49,521 bases of DNA from Clostridiales bacterium (GTDB lineage Bacteria; Bacillota; Clostridia; Christensenellales; Aristaeellaceae), in NCBI GenBank assembly GCA_004557905.1, contig SFFH01000012.1, positions 1 through 49,521 on the forward strand, given 5' to 3'. Below, piece after piece: positions 1-8,323 of the stretch. The notes under the pieces were generated by a model, which saw only the letters and a list, made by a program, of their open reading frames with translations, had not been told where the DNA came from and did not search any database. Position numbers and translations under genes: made by a program. Numbering within the stretch: position 1 is the stretch's first letter; the number at the start of each line of letters is the position of its first letter.

Positions 1-132
1 GAACCTCTCTGTGGTGGTTGGTTTGTTGGTCCTTATCATCTTACCACATGGGTTCTCTTTTTCTATTCTTTTGTGTTACCTATGTATTGTACCTCAACAC
101 GATTCGGAATGTATGAGGTATTGAGTTAACCC
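1..132. other. Left-edge non-coding stretch, AT-richer than the rest
   Basis: No convincing gene. The composition is visibly richer in A and T than the neighbouring genes. A perfect 7-bp inverted repeat, TACCTCA (90-96) and TGAGGTA (114-120), lies just before the terminator. On the minus strand a short frame starts with ATG at 37-39 and runs off the window, but 13 codons are too few to identify. It could be the flank of a mobile element or the edge of an unrelated gene. Confidence 0.3.
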
Positions 133-165
133 AAAAGGAACGTTCCAGCACAGAACGTTCCTTTT
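133..165. terminator. Bidirectional intrinsic terminator after the ABC exporter operon
   Basis: A perfect 13-bp stem (133-145 with 153-165) around a 7-nt loop ends in a T run on the plus strand (160s) and in TTTT on the minus strand. It sits 14 bp beyond the stop codon of the minus-strand ABC exporter gene and can also stop transcripts entering from the left. Confidence 0.8.
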
Positions 166-178
166 TTGATATCCGTTT

Positions 179-2101
179 TTACGCGTTCTCCTCGAAATCG
201 CCGGTGTAGAGCTGATAGTACTTGCCGTGCTGCGCGATGAGCTCGTCGTGCGTGCCGCGCTCGATGATGCGGCCCTGCTCGAGCACCATGATGCAGTCGC
301 TGTTCTTGACGGTGGAGAGCCTGTGCGCGATGACGAACGTCGTGCGCCCCTTCATCAGGCTGTCCATGCCCGCCTGCACCAGCGCCTCCGTGCGGGTATC
401 GATGGAGGACGTCGCTTCGTCGAGGATCAGCACCGGCGGGTCGGCGACCGCCGCGCGGGCGATGGCCAGCAGCTGGCGCTGGCCCTGGGAGAGGTTCGCG
501 CCGTCGCCGGTGAGCATGGTATTGTAGCCCTCCGGCAGGCGGGAGATGAAGCCGTGCGCGTTGGCCAGCTTGGCCGCGGCGATGCACTCCTCGTCCGTCG
601 CGTCCAGGCGGCCGTAGCGGATGTTCTCCATGACCGTGCCGGTGAACAGGTGCGTGTCCTGCAGCACGATGCCCAGCGACCTTCGCAGGTCGTCCTTTTT
701 GATCTTGGTGATGTTGATGCCGTCGTAGCGGATCTTGCCGTCCTGAATGTCGTAGAAGCGGTTGATCAGGTTGGTGATGGTCGTCTTGCCCGCACCGGTG
801 GAGCCGACAAACGCGATCTTCTGGCCCGGCGTGGCGTAGAGCTTCACGTCGTGCAGCACCATCTTGTCGTCCGTATAGCCAAAGTCCACGCCGTCCATGA
901 CGATGTCGCCCTTGAGCTCGACATAGTCCGTTTCACCCGTCGCCTGATGCGTGTGCTTCCACGCCCACAATCCCGTGCGCTCGCTGCACTCGGTGAGCGT
1001 GCCGTCCTCGCTGCGCCTGGCGTTGACCAGGGTGACGTAGCCGTCGTCGACCTCCGGCTCCTCGTCCAGCAGCTCGAACACGCGCTCCGCGCCAGCCAGC
1101 GCCATGACGACGGAGTTCGCCTGCTGGGACACCTGGTTGATCGGCTGGTTGAAGCTCTTGTTGAGCGTGAGGAAGGAGACCAGCGTGCCGATGGTCAGGC
1201 CCAGATAGCCGCCCGTCGCCAGCAGGCCGCCGGCGATGGCGCACAGCACGTAGCTCAGGTTGCCGATGGCGATGTTCACCGGCATGATGGTCATGGAGAT
1301 GCGCTGGGCGCTGTAGGCGCTTGAGCGCAGGCTCTCGTTGAGTGCGCTGAATTCCTCAATCGCCTTGTCCTCGTGGCAGAAGACCTTGACGACCTTCTGG
1401 CCGTCCATCATCTCCTCGATGTAGCCGTTCACCCTGCCCAGATCCTGCTGCTGCTTCACGAAGAAGCCGCCGGACTGCTTCATGCGGCCCATGGAGATGC
1501 GCAGCATCAGCGCCACCATCGTCAGCGTGATCAGCGTGAGCGGCACGTTCAGGAAGATCATGGAGACCAGCACGCTGACGATCGTCACCACGCTGGAGAT
1601 CAGCTGCGTCAGCGACTGGGAAATCATCTGGCGCAGGGTGTCGATGTCGTTGGTGTATACGCTCATGATATCGCCGTGGGCGTGCGTGTCAAAGTACTTG
1701 ACCGGCAGGCGCTCCATCTTCTCATAGAGCTTGAGGCGCAGGTTCTTGAGCGTGCCCTGCGTGACGAAGATCATCAGGTAGTTCTGCAGCCAGGCCGCCA
1801 GCGCGCCCAGCGCGTACATCGCCGCCACGCCGGCGATCGCTTTGGCCAGCGGGCCAAAGTCGGGGCTTTCCTGGCCGGTCATCGGCAGGATATAGTCGTC
1901 AATCAGCGTCTGCGTAAACAGCGTGCCGCGCACGGTGGCCAGCGTGCTGACCACGATGCACACGAGCACCAGCAGGTAGTGGAACTTGTAGCGGCGCATG
2001 ACCTCGGACAGGATGCGCTTCATCGTCTTGCCGGGGTTCTTCGCGCCGGGTCCCTTGCCCATCGGGCCGCGGGGGCCATGCGGACCATGTCCCTTCATCA
2101 T
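179..2101 (-). CDS. ABC exporter half-transporter, catalytic-site subunit of a heterodimer
   Basis: 640-residue fused membrane-plus-ATPase ABC exporter, the usual size for a multidrug or lipid-type half-transporter. After a Gly/Pro-rich, basic N-terminus (residues 1-25) comes a six-helix ABC transmembrane domain (about 35-330), then an extra segment of about 50 residues (350-400) and the nucleotide-binding domain. Visible motifs: Walker A GSTGAGKT (433-440), signature LSQGQ (537-541, G to Q in the third position), Walker B LILDE (558-562) with the catalytic glutamate, and the H-loop in IAHR (about 590). Its ATG overlaps the stop of the upstream gene by 4 bp (ATGA), so the two are translationally coupled. 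The degenerate signature pairs with the partner's degenerate Walker B, as in TM287/288-type heterodimers. Substrate unknown; drug export is likely given the MarR regulator upstream. Confidence 0.92.
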   Translation of the reverse strand: MMKGHGPHGPRGPMGKGPGAKNPGKTMKRILSEVMRRYKFHYLLVLVCIVVSTLATVRGTLFTQTLIDDYILPMTGQESPDFGPLAKAIAGVAAMYALGALAAWLQNYLMIFVTQGTLKNLRLKLYEKMERLPVKYFDTHAHGDIMSVYTNDIDTLRQMISQSLTQLISSVVTIVSVLVSMIFLNVPLTLITLTMVALMLRISMGRMKQSGGFFVKQQQDLGRVNGYIEEMMDGQKVVKVFCHEDKAIEEFSALNESLRSSAYSAQRISMTIMPVNIAIGNLSYVLCAIAGGLLATGGYLGLTIGTLVSFLTLNKSFNQPINQVSQQANSVVMALAGAERVFELLDEEPEVDDGYVTLVNARRSEDGTLTECSERTGLWAWKHTHQATGETDYVELKGDIVMDGVDFGYTDDKMVLHDVKLYATPGQKIAFVGSTGAGKTTITNLINRFYDIQDGKIRYDGINITKIKKDDLRRSLGIVLQDTHLFTGTVMENIRYGRLDATDEECIAAAKLANAHGFISRLPEGYNTMLTGDGANLSQGQRQLLAIARAAVADPPVLILDEATSSIDTRTEALVQAGMDSLMKGRTTFVIAHRLSTVKNSDCIMVLEQGRIIERGTHDELIAQHGKYYQLYTGDFEENA

Positions 2102-3912
2102 GCGCGCGCACCTCCCTTCGCCTGGCGGCTGTCGCGCTTGGCCGCCTCGTCAAAGTCGCCGCTGCCGGCGCCCGCCTGACTGTTATAGACCTCCTGATAG
2201 ATCGGGCAGGTCGCAAGCAGGTTTTCGGGCGTGTCGAATGCCGCAACGCGGCCCTCGTCCATCACCAGCACGCGGTCGGCGTCCTCCACGGACGCGATGC
2301 GCTGGGCGATGATGAGCTTGGTCGTGCCGGGGATGTGCGTACGCAGGGCCGCGCGGATCTTCGCGTCCGTCGCGGTGTCCACGGCGCTGGTGGAGTCGTC
2401 CAGGATGAGCACCTTGGGCTTCCCCAGCAGTGCGCGGGCGATGCACAGGCGCTGCTTCTGGCCGCCGGAGACGTTCGCGCCGCCGCGCTCAATACGGGTG
2501 TTGTAGCCGTCCGGGAAGCTCTCGATGAATTCATCCGCGCACGCCAGGCGGCAGGCCTCGCGGCATTCCTCCTCGGTGGCGCTTTCATCGCCCCAGCGCA
2601 GGTTGTCAAGGATCGTACCCGAGAAGAGCACGTTCTTCTGCAGCACGACAGAGACCTCGCTGCGCAGGGTCTCCAGGTCATAGCGGCGCACGTCCACGCC
2701 GCCGACCTTCACGCAGCCGCTGTCCACGTCGTACAGGCGGGAGATGAGGTTGACGAGGCTGGATTTGCTGGAGCCCGTGCCGCCGATGATGCCGATGGTC
2801 TCGCCGGAGCGGATGTGCAGGCTGACGTCCGAGAGCACCGGCGTGCCGCCGCCCTGCGCGCTCTTGCGGTAGGAGAAGGCCACATTCTCAAAGTCGATGG
2901 AGCCGTCCGCGACCTGCTTCACGGCATCCGCCGGGGAGACGATGTCCGCCTGCTCGCAGAGCACCTCCTCGATGCGCTGCGCCGCGGCGACGGACTGGCT
3001 GAGCATGACGAAGATCATGGAGATCATCATCAGGCTCATGAGGATGTTCATGATATAGGAAAGCAGGCTGGTGAGCTGGCCGGTGGTCAGGCCCGTGCCG
3101 CCCACGATCATCTTCGCGCCGAACCAGCTGATGAGCAGGATGCACGCATACACGCAGCCCATCACGACCGGCATGTTCAGGGAGATGATCTTCTCCGCGG
3201 AGACGGAGTTTTTGTACAGGTCCTCCGCCGCGCGCTTGAACTTGCTGTTCTCGTAATCCTCGCGTACAAAGGCCTTCACCACGCGGATGGCGCCGACGTT
3301 CTCCTTGATCGTGCCGTTGACCACATCGTACTTGCGGAACATCTGCTTGAAGTAGCGCATGGACATGGGAATCAGGATGAACAGCGCCACGCCCAGCACC
3401 AGCATCACGCACAGGAAGACCATGGAGAGCCTGGCGTTGATGGACAGCGCCATCATCAGCGCGACGATAAGCGTCACCGGCGCGCGCGTGCACACCATCA
3501 GGATCATCTGGAAGGCGTTCTGCACGTTGGTCACATCCGTGGTCAGGCGCGTGACCAGGCCGGCGGTGGAGAATTTGTCGATGTTGGAAAAGGAAAAGCG
3601 CTGGATGTTTTCAAACATTGCCTGGCGCAAATTGCAGGCGAAGCCCGTGCTCGCCCGCGCGCTGAACTGGTTGGCCTTCACGCCAAAGCCCATGGCCAGC
3701 AGCGCCATGGCGGCCATCAGCAGGCCGATTTTTACGACGTGCGCCATGTTGCCCGCGGCGATGCCGTCGTCGATGATCGACGCGGTCATGTACGGGATCA
3801 GAATCTCCAGGATCACGCAGCCGATGGTGCACAGCGGGGAGAGCAGCGCGTCGCGCCTGTACTGCCCGATGTGCCCGGCCAGGCGTTTTCCTGTGGCCAG
3901 TTTATCATTCAT
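2098..3912 (-). CDS. ABC exporter half-transporter, degenerate-site subunit
   Basis: Second half of the heterodimeric exporter: six-helix membrane domain followed by an ATPase domain. The ATP site carries marks of a non-catalytic site: Walker A reads GGTGSSKS, Walker B ends LILDD (Asp in place of the catalytic Glu), and the switch histidine is replaced (AQR instead of AHR), while its own signature VSGGQ is intact and would complete the partner's active site. I place the start at the ATG at 3910-3912 (MNDKLATG, 604 residues), because AAGGAGG lies 11 nt upstream inside the end of the MarR gene. An in-frame ATG at 3939 gives 613 residues but lacks a good ribosome site. It overlaps the MarR gene by 8 bp and the downstream partner by 4 bp. 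Confidence 0.9.
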   Translation of the reverse strand: MNDKLATGKRLAGHIGQYRRDALLSPLCTIGCVILEILIPYMTASIIDDGIAAGNMAHVVKIGLLMAAMALLAMGFGVKANQFSARASTGFACNLRQAMFENIQRFSFSNIDKFSTAGLVTRLTTDVTNVQNAFQMILMVCTRAPVTLIVALMMALSINARLSMVFLCVMLVLGVALFILIPMSMRYFKQMFRKYDVVNGTIKENVGAIRVVKAFVREDYENSKFKRAAEDLYKNSVSAEKIISLNMPVVMGCVYACILLISWFGAKMIVGGTGLTTGQLTSLLSYIMNILMSLMMISMIFVMLSQSVAAAQRIEEVLCEQADIVSPADAVKQVADGSIDFENVAFSYRKSAQGGGTPVLSDVSLHIRSGETIGIIGGTGSSKSSLVNLISRLYDVDSGCVKVGGVDVRRYDLETLRSEVSVVLQKNVLFSGTILDNLRWGDESATEEECREACRLACADEFIESFPDGYNTRIERGGANVSGGQKQRLCIARALLGKPKVLILDDSTSAVDTATDAKIRAALRTHIPGTTKLIIAQRIASVEDADRVLVMDEGRVAAFDTPENLLATCPIYQEVYNSQAGAGSGDFDEAAKRDSRQAKGGARA

Positions 3913-4390
3913 GTCGGGAAATTCCTCCTTGTTCTTCATCCTGCTCGTCGTCCAGGGTGATCGGGGGCGGCGGCGGGAGAATGTCGTAGACGCGCTTCAT
4001 CAGGCGCACAAACTCCCTCGCGTCGTGTTCGCCGATCTGCTCGAACGTGTAGCTGATGGCATGGATCAGGTTCTGCTTCTTTCTGCGGCCCAGCGAAAGG
4101 CCCCGCTCCGTCGGCGTCACCAGCACGCGGCGCTTGTCCCTTTCGTCCACACTGCGCACGATCAGCCCCTTTTTTTCAAGAGCGCCCAGCACGGCGGCAA
4201 TGCGGGAGGTCGTCATCTGCAGAAGGCGGCTGATCTCTCCGGCAGTCAGCGCCCGCTCCTCCTCTGAAAGCAGGCGCAGCACGGCCAGCTCGCCGCGCAT
4301 GGCCGCGCTCATGTCCTCGTGCGGCGGTCCCTTCTTCTTCCTGTCGAGCGCTTCCATGAGCTCCTCGGCCAGGCTTACATAGATATCCAA
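3905..4390 (-). CDS. MarR-family transcriptional regulator
   Basis: 161-residue winged-helix regulator, typical MarR size. The central DNA-binding segment (about residues 50-110) has the pattern LTAGEISRLLQMTTSRIAAVL followed by a beta-wing with DERDKRRVLVTPTERG, close to the conserved MarR wing. The start is a TTG (4388-4390) preceded by AAGGAGG with 6-7 nt spacing. It is first in an operon with the two ABC exporter halves, so it most likely represses its own promoter and the exporter genes until a toxic ligand binds. Ligand unknown. Confidence 0.9.
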   Translation of the reverse strand: MDIYVSLAEELMEALDRKKKGPPHEDMSAAMRGELAVLRLLSEEERALTAGEISRLLQMTTSRIAAVLGALEKKGLIVRSVDERDKRRVLVTPTERGLSLGRRKKQNLIHAISYTFEQIGEHDAREFVRLMKRVYDILPPPPPITLDDEQDEEQGGISRHE

Positions 4391-4417
4391 GGTATGCCTC
4401 CTTCAATGCTTTTCTAA

Positions 4418-4458
4418 CACTGTGAGTGAATTATAGTCCGATGGGCATCTCCTGTCAA
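4418..4458 (-). promoter_or_regulatory. Consensus promoter and possible MarR operator for the exporter operon
   Basis: On the minus strand TTGACA (complement of 4453-4458) and TATAAT (complement of 4430-4435) are separated by exactly 17 bp: a full consensus sigma-A promoter. An imperfect inverted repeat, TAACACT-gtg-AGTGAATTA on the plus strand (about 4418-4436), overlaps the -10 box and is where a MarR dimer could block transcription. The promoter is seen directly; the operator is inference. Confidence 0.75.
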
Positions 4459-4508
4459 CGGCGTTCACCAAATGTTCACAATCGGTCAAAGCTCCGTTCA
4501 TAAGCGAG

Positions 4509-4537
4509 TTGACAGGTACGGGGCTTCGTGCTATGAT
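4509..4537 (+). promoter_or_regulatory. Consensus promoter for the ABC-F leader
   Basis: TTGACA (4509-4514), 17-bp spacer and TATGAT (4532-4537). Transcription should start near 4545, giving a leader of about 210 nt before the ABC-F start codon. It diverges from the exporter operon promoter 50 bp away. Confidence 0.8.
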
Positions 4538-4571
4538 AGGCGAAGATTTGATAGCGGGGTGAAGGCTGCAC

Positions 4572-4583
4572 ATGCGCATCTGA
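4572..4583 (+). CDS. Three-codon leader ORF (Met-Arg-Ile) before the attenuator
   Basis: ATG CGC ATC TGA lies 9 nt downstream of GGGGTGA (4556-4562), a strong Shine-Dalgarno match, inside the ABC-F leader. Leaders of antibiotic-induced ABC-F genes are known to use very short upstream ORFs whose stalled ribosome controls a terminator. The position between promoter and terminator fits that role. Function is inferred; a chance match of so short an ORF cannot be excluded. Confidence 0.5.
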   Translation: MRI

Positions 4584-4604
4584 TTTCGTCTTTGGTGAAA
4601 CACG

Positions 4605-4739
4605 GCCTCCGGCTGCGAAGGCAGGCGGCTTGCTTTGCTGTGCCACGGGATGAAATCGCGCATCGTCTGTCTGCCTGTCTGTCCGCGGGGAGAGTGTTTG
4701 CGTTCCGTCTCCGGCAGCAGCCGGAGGCGGACTTTTTTT
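4605..4739 (+). promoter_or_regulatory. Transcription attenuator: antiterminator arm plus intrinsic terminator
   Basis: The terminator is a 12-bp stem (4704-4715 with 4720-4731, one G-T wobble), loop AGCA, and seven T residues (4733-4739), only 15 bp before the ABC-F start codon. The segment 4605-4616 is a perfect 12-nt complement of 4717-4728, which includes the loop and most of the 3' arm of the terminator. Pairing of these two segments would dissolve the terminator. The two alternative structures are read directly from the sequence; ribosome-dependent switching is inferred. Confidence 0.8.
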
Positions 4740-4754
4740 GACAAGGAGCAACCC

Positions 4755-6284
4755 ATGCTGACCGTACAAAACCTCACGCTCACCCACAAAAAGGACCTGG
4801 TGAGCCTCATCGAAGACCTCTCCTTTGCCGTCCATCCCGGCGAGCGCCTGGCGCTCATCGGCGAGGAGGGCAACGGAAAATCCTCGCTGCTGCGCGCCAT
4901 TCTCGGCGATCCCGCCCTTGACGCGTATCTCGATGTGCGCGGCAGGATCGTCAACACCTTCCGCACCGGCTATCTGCCCCAGGAGCTGCCCGAGGGGGCG
5001 CGGAGCCTGAGCGCATACGAATTCTTCTGCGAAAGCGACCGCTTCTACGACCAGACGCCCCGGCAGCTGGGCGAGCTGGCCGCGCGCCTGCACCTGAACG
5101 CGGATGTGTTCTACAGCGAGCAGCGCATGGCCTCCTTCTCCGGCGGCGAGCGCGTCAAGCTCCAGCTGGCGTATCTGCTCATGGACGAGCCGGAGCTGCT
5201 GCTGCTGGACGAGCCGAGCAACGACCTGGACGGCGAGACCGTGCGCTGGCTCACGGACTTCCTGTGCGCCTGCGGTCTGGCGGTGCTGTTCGTCTCCCAC
5301 GATGAGGCGCTGCTCAAGCAGGCGGCCACGGGCGTGGTGCTCATCGAGCGGCTGCGCCGGCGGCAGGTGCCGCGCGTCAGCGTATGCCATCAGGGCTATG
5401 AGGAATTCGTACAGGCCCGCGCGGACCTGTTTGCCCACCAGGCGCAGGTAGCCCGCAAGGAGCGCGAGGAGCTGGACAGGAGGATGCAGCGATACGAACA
5501 GATCCGCGCCCGCGTGGAGCACGAGCAAAACGCCGTCTCCCGCCGGGACCCCGGCACGGCGCGCCTGCTCAAGAAGAAGATGCACACCGTGCTGTCCATG
5601 GGCCGGCGCTTTGAGCGCGAGGCACAGGAGATGACCGCCATGCCCGAGAGCGAGGAGGCGATCTTCGCCAGGCTGACCTGCGTGCCGCTGCCGCCGGGCA
5701 AGGTGGTGCTCGATTTGCACCTTGAATCGCTGTGCGTCGGGGACAGAACGCTCGCCAGAGATATCCACATGTGCGTGCGCGCTGTGGAAAAGGTGTGCAT
5801 CACAGGGCAGAACGGCGTGGGCAAATCCACACTGCTGCGCCATATCCGCGATCAGCTTGCCGCGCGGGAGGATCTGACTGTCTTTTACATGCCGCAGGAC
5901 CCGGGCGATCTGCTGGACATGGAGAAAACGCCGCTTGAGATGCTGCAAAGGACGGGCGACAGGGAGGAGCAGGTCAGAAGCGCCGTCGCGCTGGGGTCCA
6001 TGAAGTTCACCGGCGAGGAAATGAACCACCCCTGCCGCGGCCTCTCCGGCGGGCAGAAGGCGAAGCTCATGTTCCTGATGATGGCATTTTCCGGCGCGAA
6101 CGTGCTGCTGCTGGACGAGCCGACCCGCAACCTCTCGCCGCTCTCCGGCCCGGTGGTACGCGAGCTGTTTGCGGCGTATCCCGGCTGCATCATCGCCGTC
6201 TCGCACGACGCGCGTTTCATGGAGCAGGTGTGCACGCGGGAGGAGCGGCTGACGGAAAATGGATTCTCCATAAGCAGAAATTGA
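4755..6284 (+). CDS. ABC-F ribosome-protection ATPase, CplR-like
   Basis: 509-residue soluble protein with two ABC ATPase domains and no membrane segment, the architecture of ABC-F translation factors that displace antibiotics from the ribosome. Domain 1 has Walker A GEEGNGKS, signature SGGE and DEPSNDLD; a basic, coiled linker follows (about 215-290); domain 2 has Walker A GQNGVGKS, LSGGQKAK and DEPTRNLSPLSGP. The N-terminus (LTLTHKKDLVSLIEDLSF) and the RNLSPLS motif resemble the Clostridial CplR group, linked to pleuromutilin, lincosamide and streptogramin A resistance; that match is from memory. The start is the ATG at 4755 after AAGGAG; an upstream in-frame ATG at 4635 lies inside the attenuator and is rejected. 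Expression is likely drug-induced through the leader. Confidence 0.88.
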   Translation: MLTVQNLTLTHKKDLVSLIEDLSFAVHPGERLALIGEEGNGKSSLLRAILGDPALDAYLDVRGRIVNTFRTGYLPQELPEGARSLSAYEFFCESDRFYDQTPRQLGELAARLHLNADVFYSEQRMASFSGGERVKLQLAYLLMDEPELLLLDEPSNDLDGETVRWLTDFLCACGLAVLFVSHDEALLKQAATGVVLIERLRRRQVPRVSVCHQGYEEFVQARADLFAHQAQVARKEREELDRRMQRYEQIRARVEHEQNAVSRRDPGTARLLKKKMHTVLSMGRRFEREAQEMTAMPESEEAIFARLTCVPLPPGKVVLDLHLESLCVGDRTLARDIHMCVRAVEKVCITGQNGVGKSTLLRHIRDQLAAREDLTVFYMPQDPGDLLDMEKTPLEMLQRTGDREEQVRSAVALGSMKFTGEEMNHPCRGLSGGQKAKLMFLMMAFSGANVLLLDEPTRNLSPLSGPVVRELFAAYPGCIIAVSHDARFMEQVCTREERLTENGFSISRN

Positions 6285-6377
6285 CGAATAACGTCGGTTT
6301 GTGGTGAATACAGCCTGTTTTTTACCTGAATTGTCCGGATAAATGGTGCGCTCGTGGGGTAAACAAGGAGGAAAAGA

Positions 6378-6405
6378 TTGACAAGTGGAAAAAAATGGAT
6401 AAAAT
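6378..6405 (+). promoter_or_regulatory. Promoter for the MBL-fold/TIM-barrel gene pair
   Basis: TTGACA (6378-6383), 16-bp spacer, TAAAAT (6400-6405), about 75 bp before the start codon at 6480. The intergenic stretch 6285-6479 holds no other recognisable signal. Confidence 0.6.
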
Positions 6406-6479
6406 GGAAGTGATGGATGAACCGTACAGAACACACGCATACATGATGATGGGATCAGGAAAGGAGCGTTTGCAGCCCT

Positions 6480-7277
6480 ATGAAGGACATTGCAGTGGAA
6501 TACCTGGGAGGCAGCGGCTTTCTGGTGACGATCGGCGAAACCGGATTTCTCTTTGACGCGAGCGAGCACGGCGCGGACAGGCGCATTCTGCCCGAAAGGG
6601 AAGCGCTGGCCGCGTACCGCAAGCTCTATGTGTTCGTCAGCCATCGCCATGACGACCATTTTTCCGAATCGATTTACGGCCTGTGCGGCGAGGACGCCGT
6701 GTACATCGTGGGCTTTGACGTGCCGCAGCCGCATCGTGGCGTGCGCATGAAGCCGGGCGAAACGCAGGGCTTTGGCAGCGTGGAGGTCACGGCGTACGGC
6801 TCCACGGACGAGGGCGTATCCTTCCTGGTCACCTATGCCGGCATTCGCATCTTCCACGCGGGCGACCTCAACCTCTGGCACTGGCGGGACGAATCCTCCA
6901 TCACCGAGATCGAGGCGGCGGAGAAGGCGTTCTACGCCTGCGTGGAGCCGATCCCGAAGGAGACCATCGACCTGGCGTTCTTCCCGGTCGACCCGCGCCA
7001 GGGCAGCATGTACGACGCGGGCGCGGGGTACTTCGTCATGACCGTCAAGCCGCGCATCCTGATTCCGATGCACTTCCAGGGCCGAGGGGACGTGGCGATG
7101 CGCTTTGCGCTCACGGGCGAGACCAACCACACCAAGATCGTCGCGCTTGAGGAGCCGGGCGATTCCATCGACCTGTCCATCCCGGATACGGACGAGACCG
7201 CGCCGGACAGGAAGCTCAAGGCGCTGCTGGCGGACGAGCGCTTCGGACAGGAGGATGCGGATGAAGCGGATTCTTGA
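6480..7277 (+). CDS. Metallo-beta-lactamase-fold hydrolase
   Basis: 265-residue protein of the metallo-beta-lactamase superfamily (COG2220-like, with L-ascorbate-6-phosphate lactonase and related hydrolases). The metal-binding motif HxHxDH is present as HRHDDH in SHRHDDHF (about residues 57-63), a further ligand region is FHAGDLNLWHW (about 125-135), and a late His-rich segment LIPMHFQGRG (about 195) closes the site. The substrate cannot be read from the sequence. ATG at 6480 with AAGGAG 13 nt upstream, a long spacing. The last 17 bp overlap the next gene, which implies translational coupling and a shared pathway. Confidence 0.8.
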   Translation: MKDIAVEYLGGSGFLVTIGETGFLFDASEHGADRRILPEREALAAYRKLYVFVSHRHDDHFSESIYGLCGEDAVYIVGFDVPQPHRGVRMKPGETQGFGSVEVTAYGSTDEGVSFLVTYAGIRIFHAGDLNLWHWRDESSITEIEAAEKAFYACVEPIPKETIDLAFFPVDPRQGSMYDAGAGYFVMTVKPRILIPMHFQGRGDVAMRFALTGETNHTKIVALEEPGDSIDLSIPDTDETAPDRKLKALLADERFGQEDADEADS

Positions 7278-8181
7278 TTGTCACGCGTCGGACTTTGCGG
7301 CCATGTCCGGCAGGGAGCTGCTCGCGGCCATCGCGGGGAGCGAGGGCCGCACCATCGCGTGCGAGACCATCGGCGCGCTCATGCCGATGCTGGGCGATAT
7401 CACCAACGCAGAGTTCGCCGCCGCCATGGGCGCGGACATCCTGCTGCTCAATCTCTTTGACGTGCAGCACCCCGTCATCCGCGCGCTGCCCGAGTGCGCG
7501 CCGGAGGACACGGTGCGAAAGCTCAAGGCGCTGACCGGCCGGCCGGTGGGCATCAACCTGGAGCCCATCGACGAGGAGATCGCCGGGCAGCGCGAGGGCA
7601 TGTGGGCGATGACGGACGGGCGCGTCGCGACGCTTGAAAACGCCAGGCGCGCCAGCGACATGGGCGTTGACATGATCCTGCTGACCGGCAACCCCGGCAT
7701 GGGCGTGAAGAACGCGGCCATCGAGCGCACGCTCAGGCTGTACAGGCGCGAGCTGGGCGAGCGAATCATCCTCGCCGCGGGCAAGATGCACGCCGCAGGC
7801 GTGCTGGGCGAGGGCGCGCAGAACATCATCACCCGCGAGGACGTGCGCGCCTTTGTCGAGGCCGGCGCGGACATCATCCTCCTGCCGGCCCCGGGCACGG
7901 TGCCGGGCATCACGATGGAGGCCGTCCGGGAGCTGGTAAGCTATGCGCACAGCCTCGGCGCGCTGACGATCACGGCCATCGGCACCTCGCAGGAGGGCGC
8001 GGACACGGCGACCATCCGACAGATCGCGCTCATGTGCAAGATGACCGGAACGGATATCCATCACCTGGGCGACGCGGGCTACGGCGGCATGGCGCTGCCG
8101 GAGAACATCATGGCCTATTCCGTCGCCGTGCGCGGCATCCGGCACACCTATCACCGCATGGCGGATTCGATCAACCGGTGA
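7261..8181 (+). CDS. TIM-barrel-like protein of the DUF7916 / 'haloacid dehalogenase-like' group
   Basis: 306 residues. The pattern of alternating beta strands and helices, with glycine-rich strand ends (GADILLLN, DMILLTGNPGMG, GADIILLPAPGTVPGI, ALTITAIGTSQEG), suggests a TIM barrel. I recognise it as the family often labelled haloacid dehalogenase-like hydrolase or DUF7916, without HAD motifs; function is unknown. Conserved-looking acidic and His residues occur in LNLFDVQHP and TGTDIHHLGDAGYGG. Start ATG 7261, AGGAGG 6 nt upstream; it overlaps the hydrolase gene by 17 bp. The pair may act on a phosphorylated sugar, but that is a guess from family neighbours. Confidence 0.7.
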   Translation: MKRILDCHASDFAAMSGRELLAAIAGSEGRTIACETIGALMPMLGDITNAEFAAAMGADILLLNLFDVQHPVIRALPECAPEDTVRKLKALTGRPVGINLEPIDEEIAGQREGMWAMTDGRVATLENARRASDMGVDMILLTGNPGMGVKNAAIERTLRLYRRELGERIILAAGKMHAAGVLGEGAQNIITREDVRAFVEAGADIILLPAPGTVPGITMEAVRELVSYAHSLGALTITAIGTSQEGADTATIRQIALMCKMTGTDIHHLGDAGYGGMALPENIMAYSVAVRGIRHTYHRMADSINR

Positions 8182-8211
8182 TTTCAGCAGCCCCAACGCA
8201 TTCCATAAGAC

Positions 8212-8245
8212 AATGCCCGGCAGGACTTTGATCCTGCCGGGCATT
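8212..8245 (+). terminator. Strong hairpin terminator
   Basis: A perfect 14-bp GC-rich stem (8212-8225 with 8232-8245), loop of 6 nt, ending in TTT. It closes the 6480-8181 operon. Confidence 0.75.
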
Positions 8246-8323
8246 TGTGATTCAATTTCGATTCTGTGAAGCATATCCGTCATATTCCCTTCATATATTA
8301 TGGCAGAGCAAGGAGGGATTGAC

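Noticed and set aside
1..129. End of a coding sequence entering from the left
   Set aside because: All three plus-strand frames are open over most of this short A/T-rich stretch and none gives a recognisable protein.
4472..4741. 89-residue open frame across the ABC-F promoter and attenuator
   Set aside because: It starts upstream of the promoter and runs through the terminator stem; no ribosome site and biased composition.
4635..4754. Longer N-terminus for the ABC-F protein
   Set aside because: The extra 40 codons lie in the attenuator, while AAGGAG and ATG 4755 give the standard N-terminus of the family.
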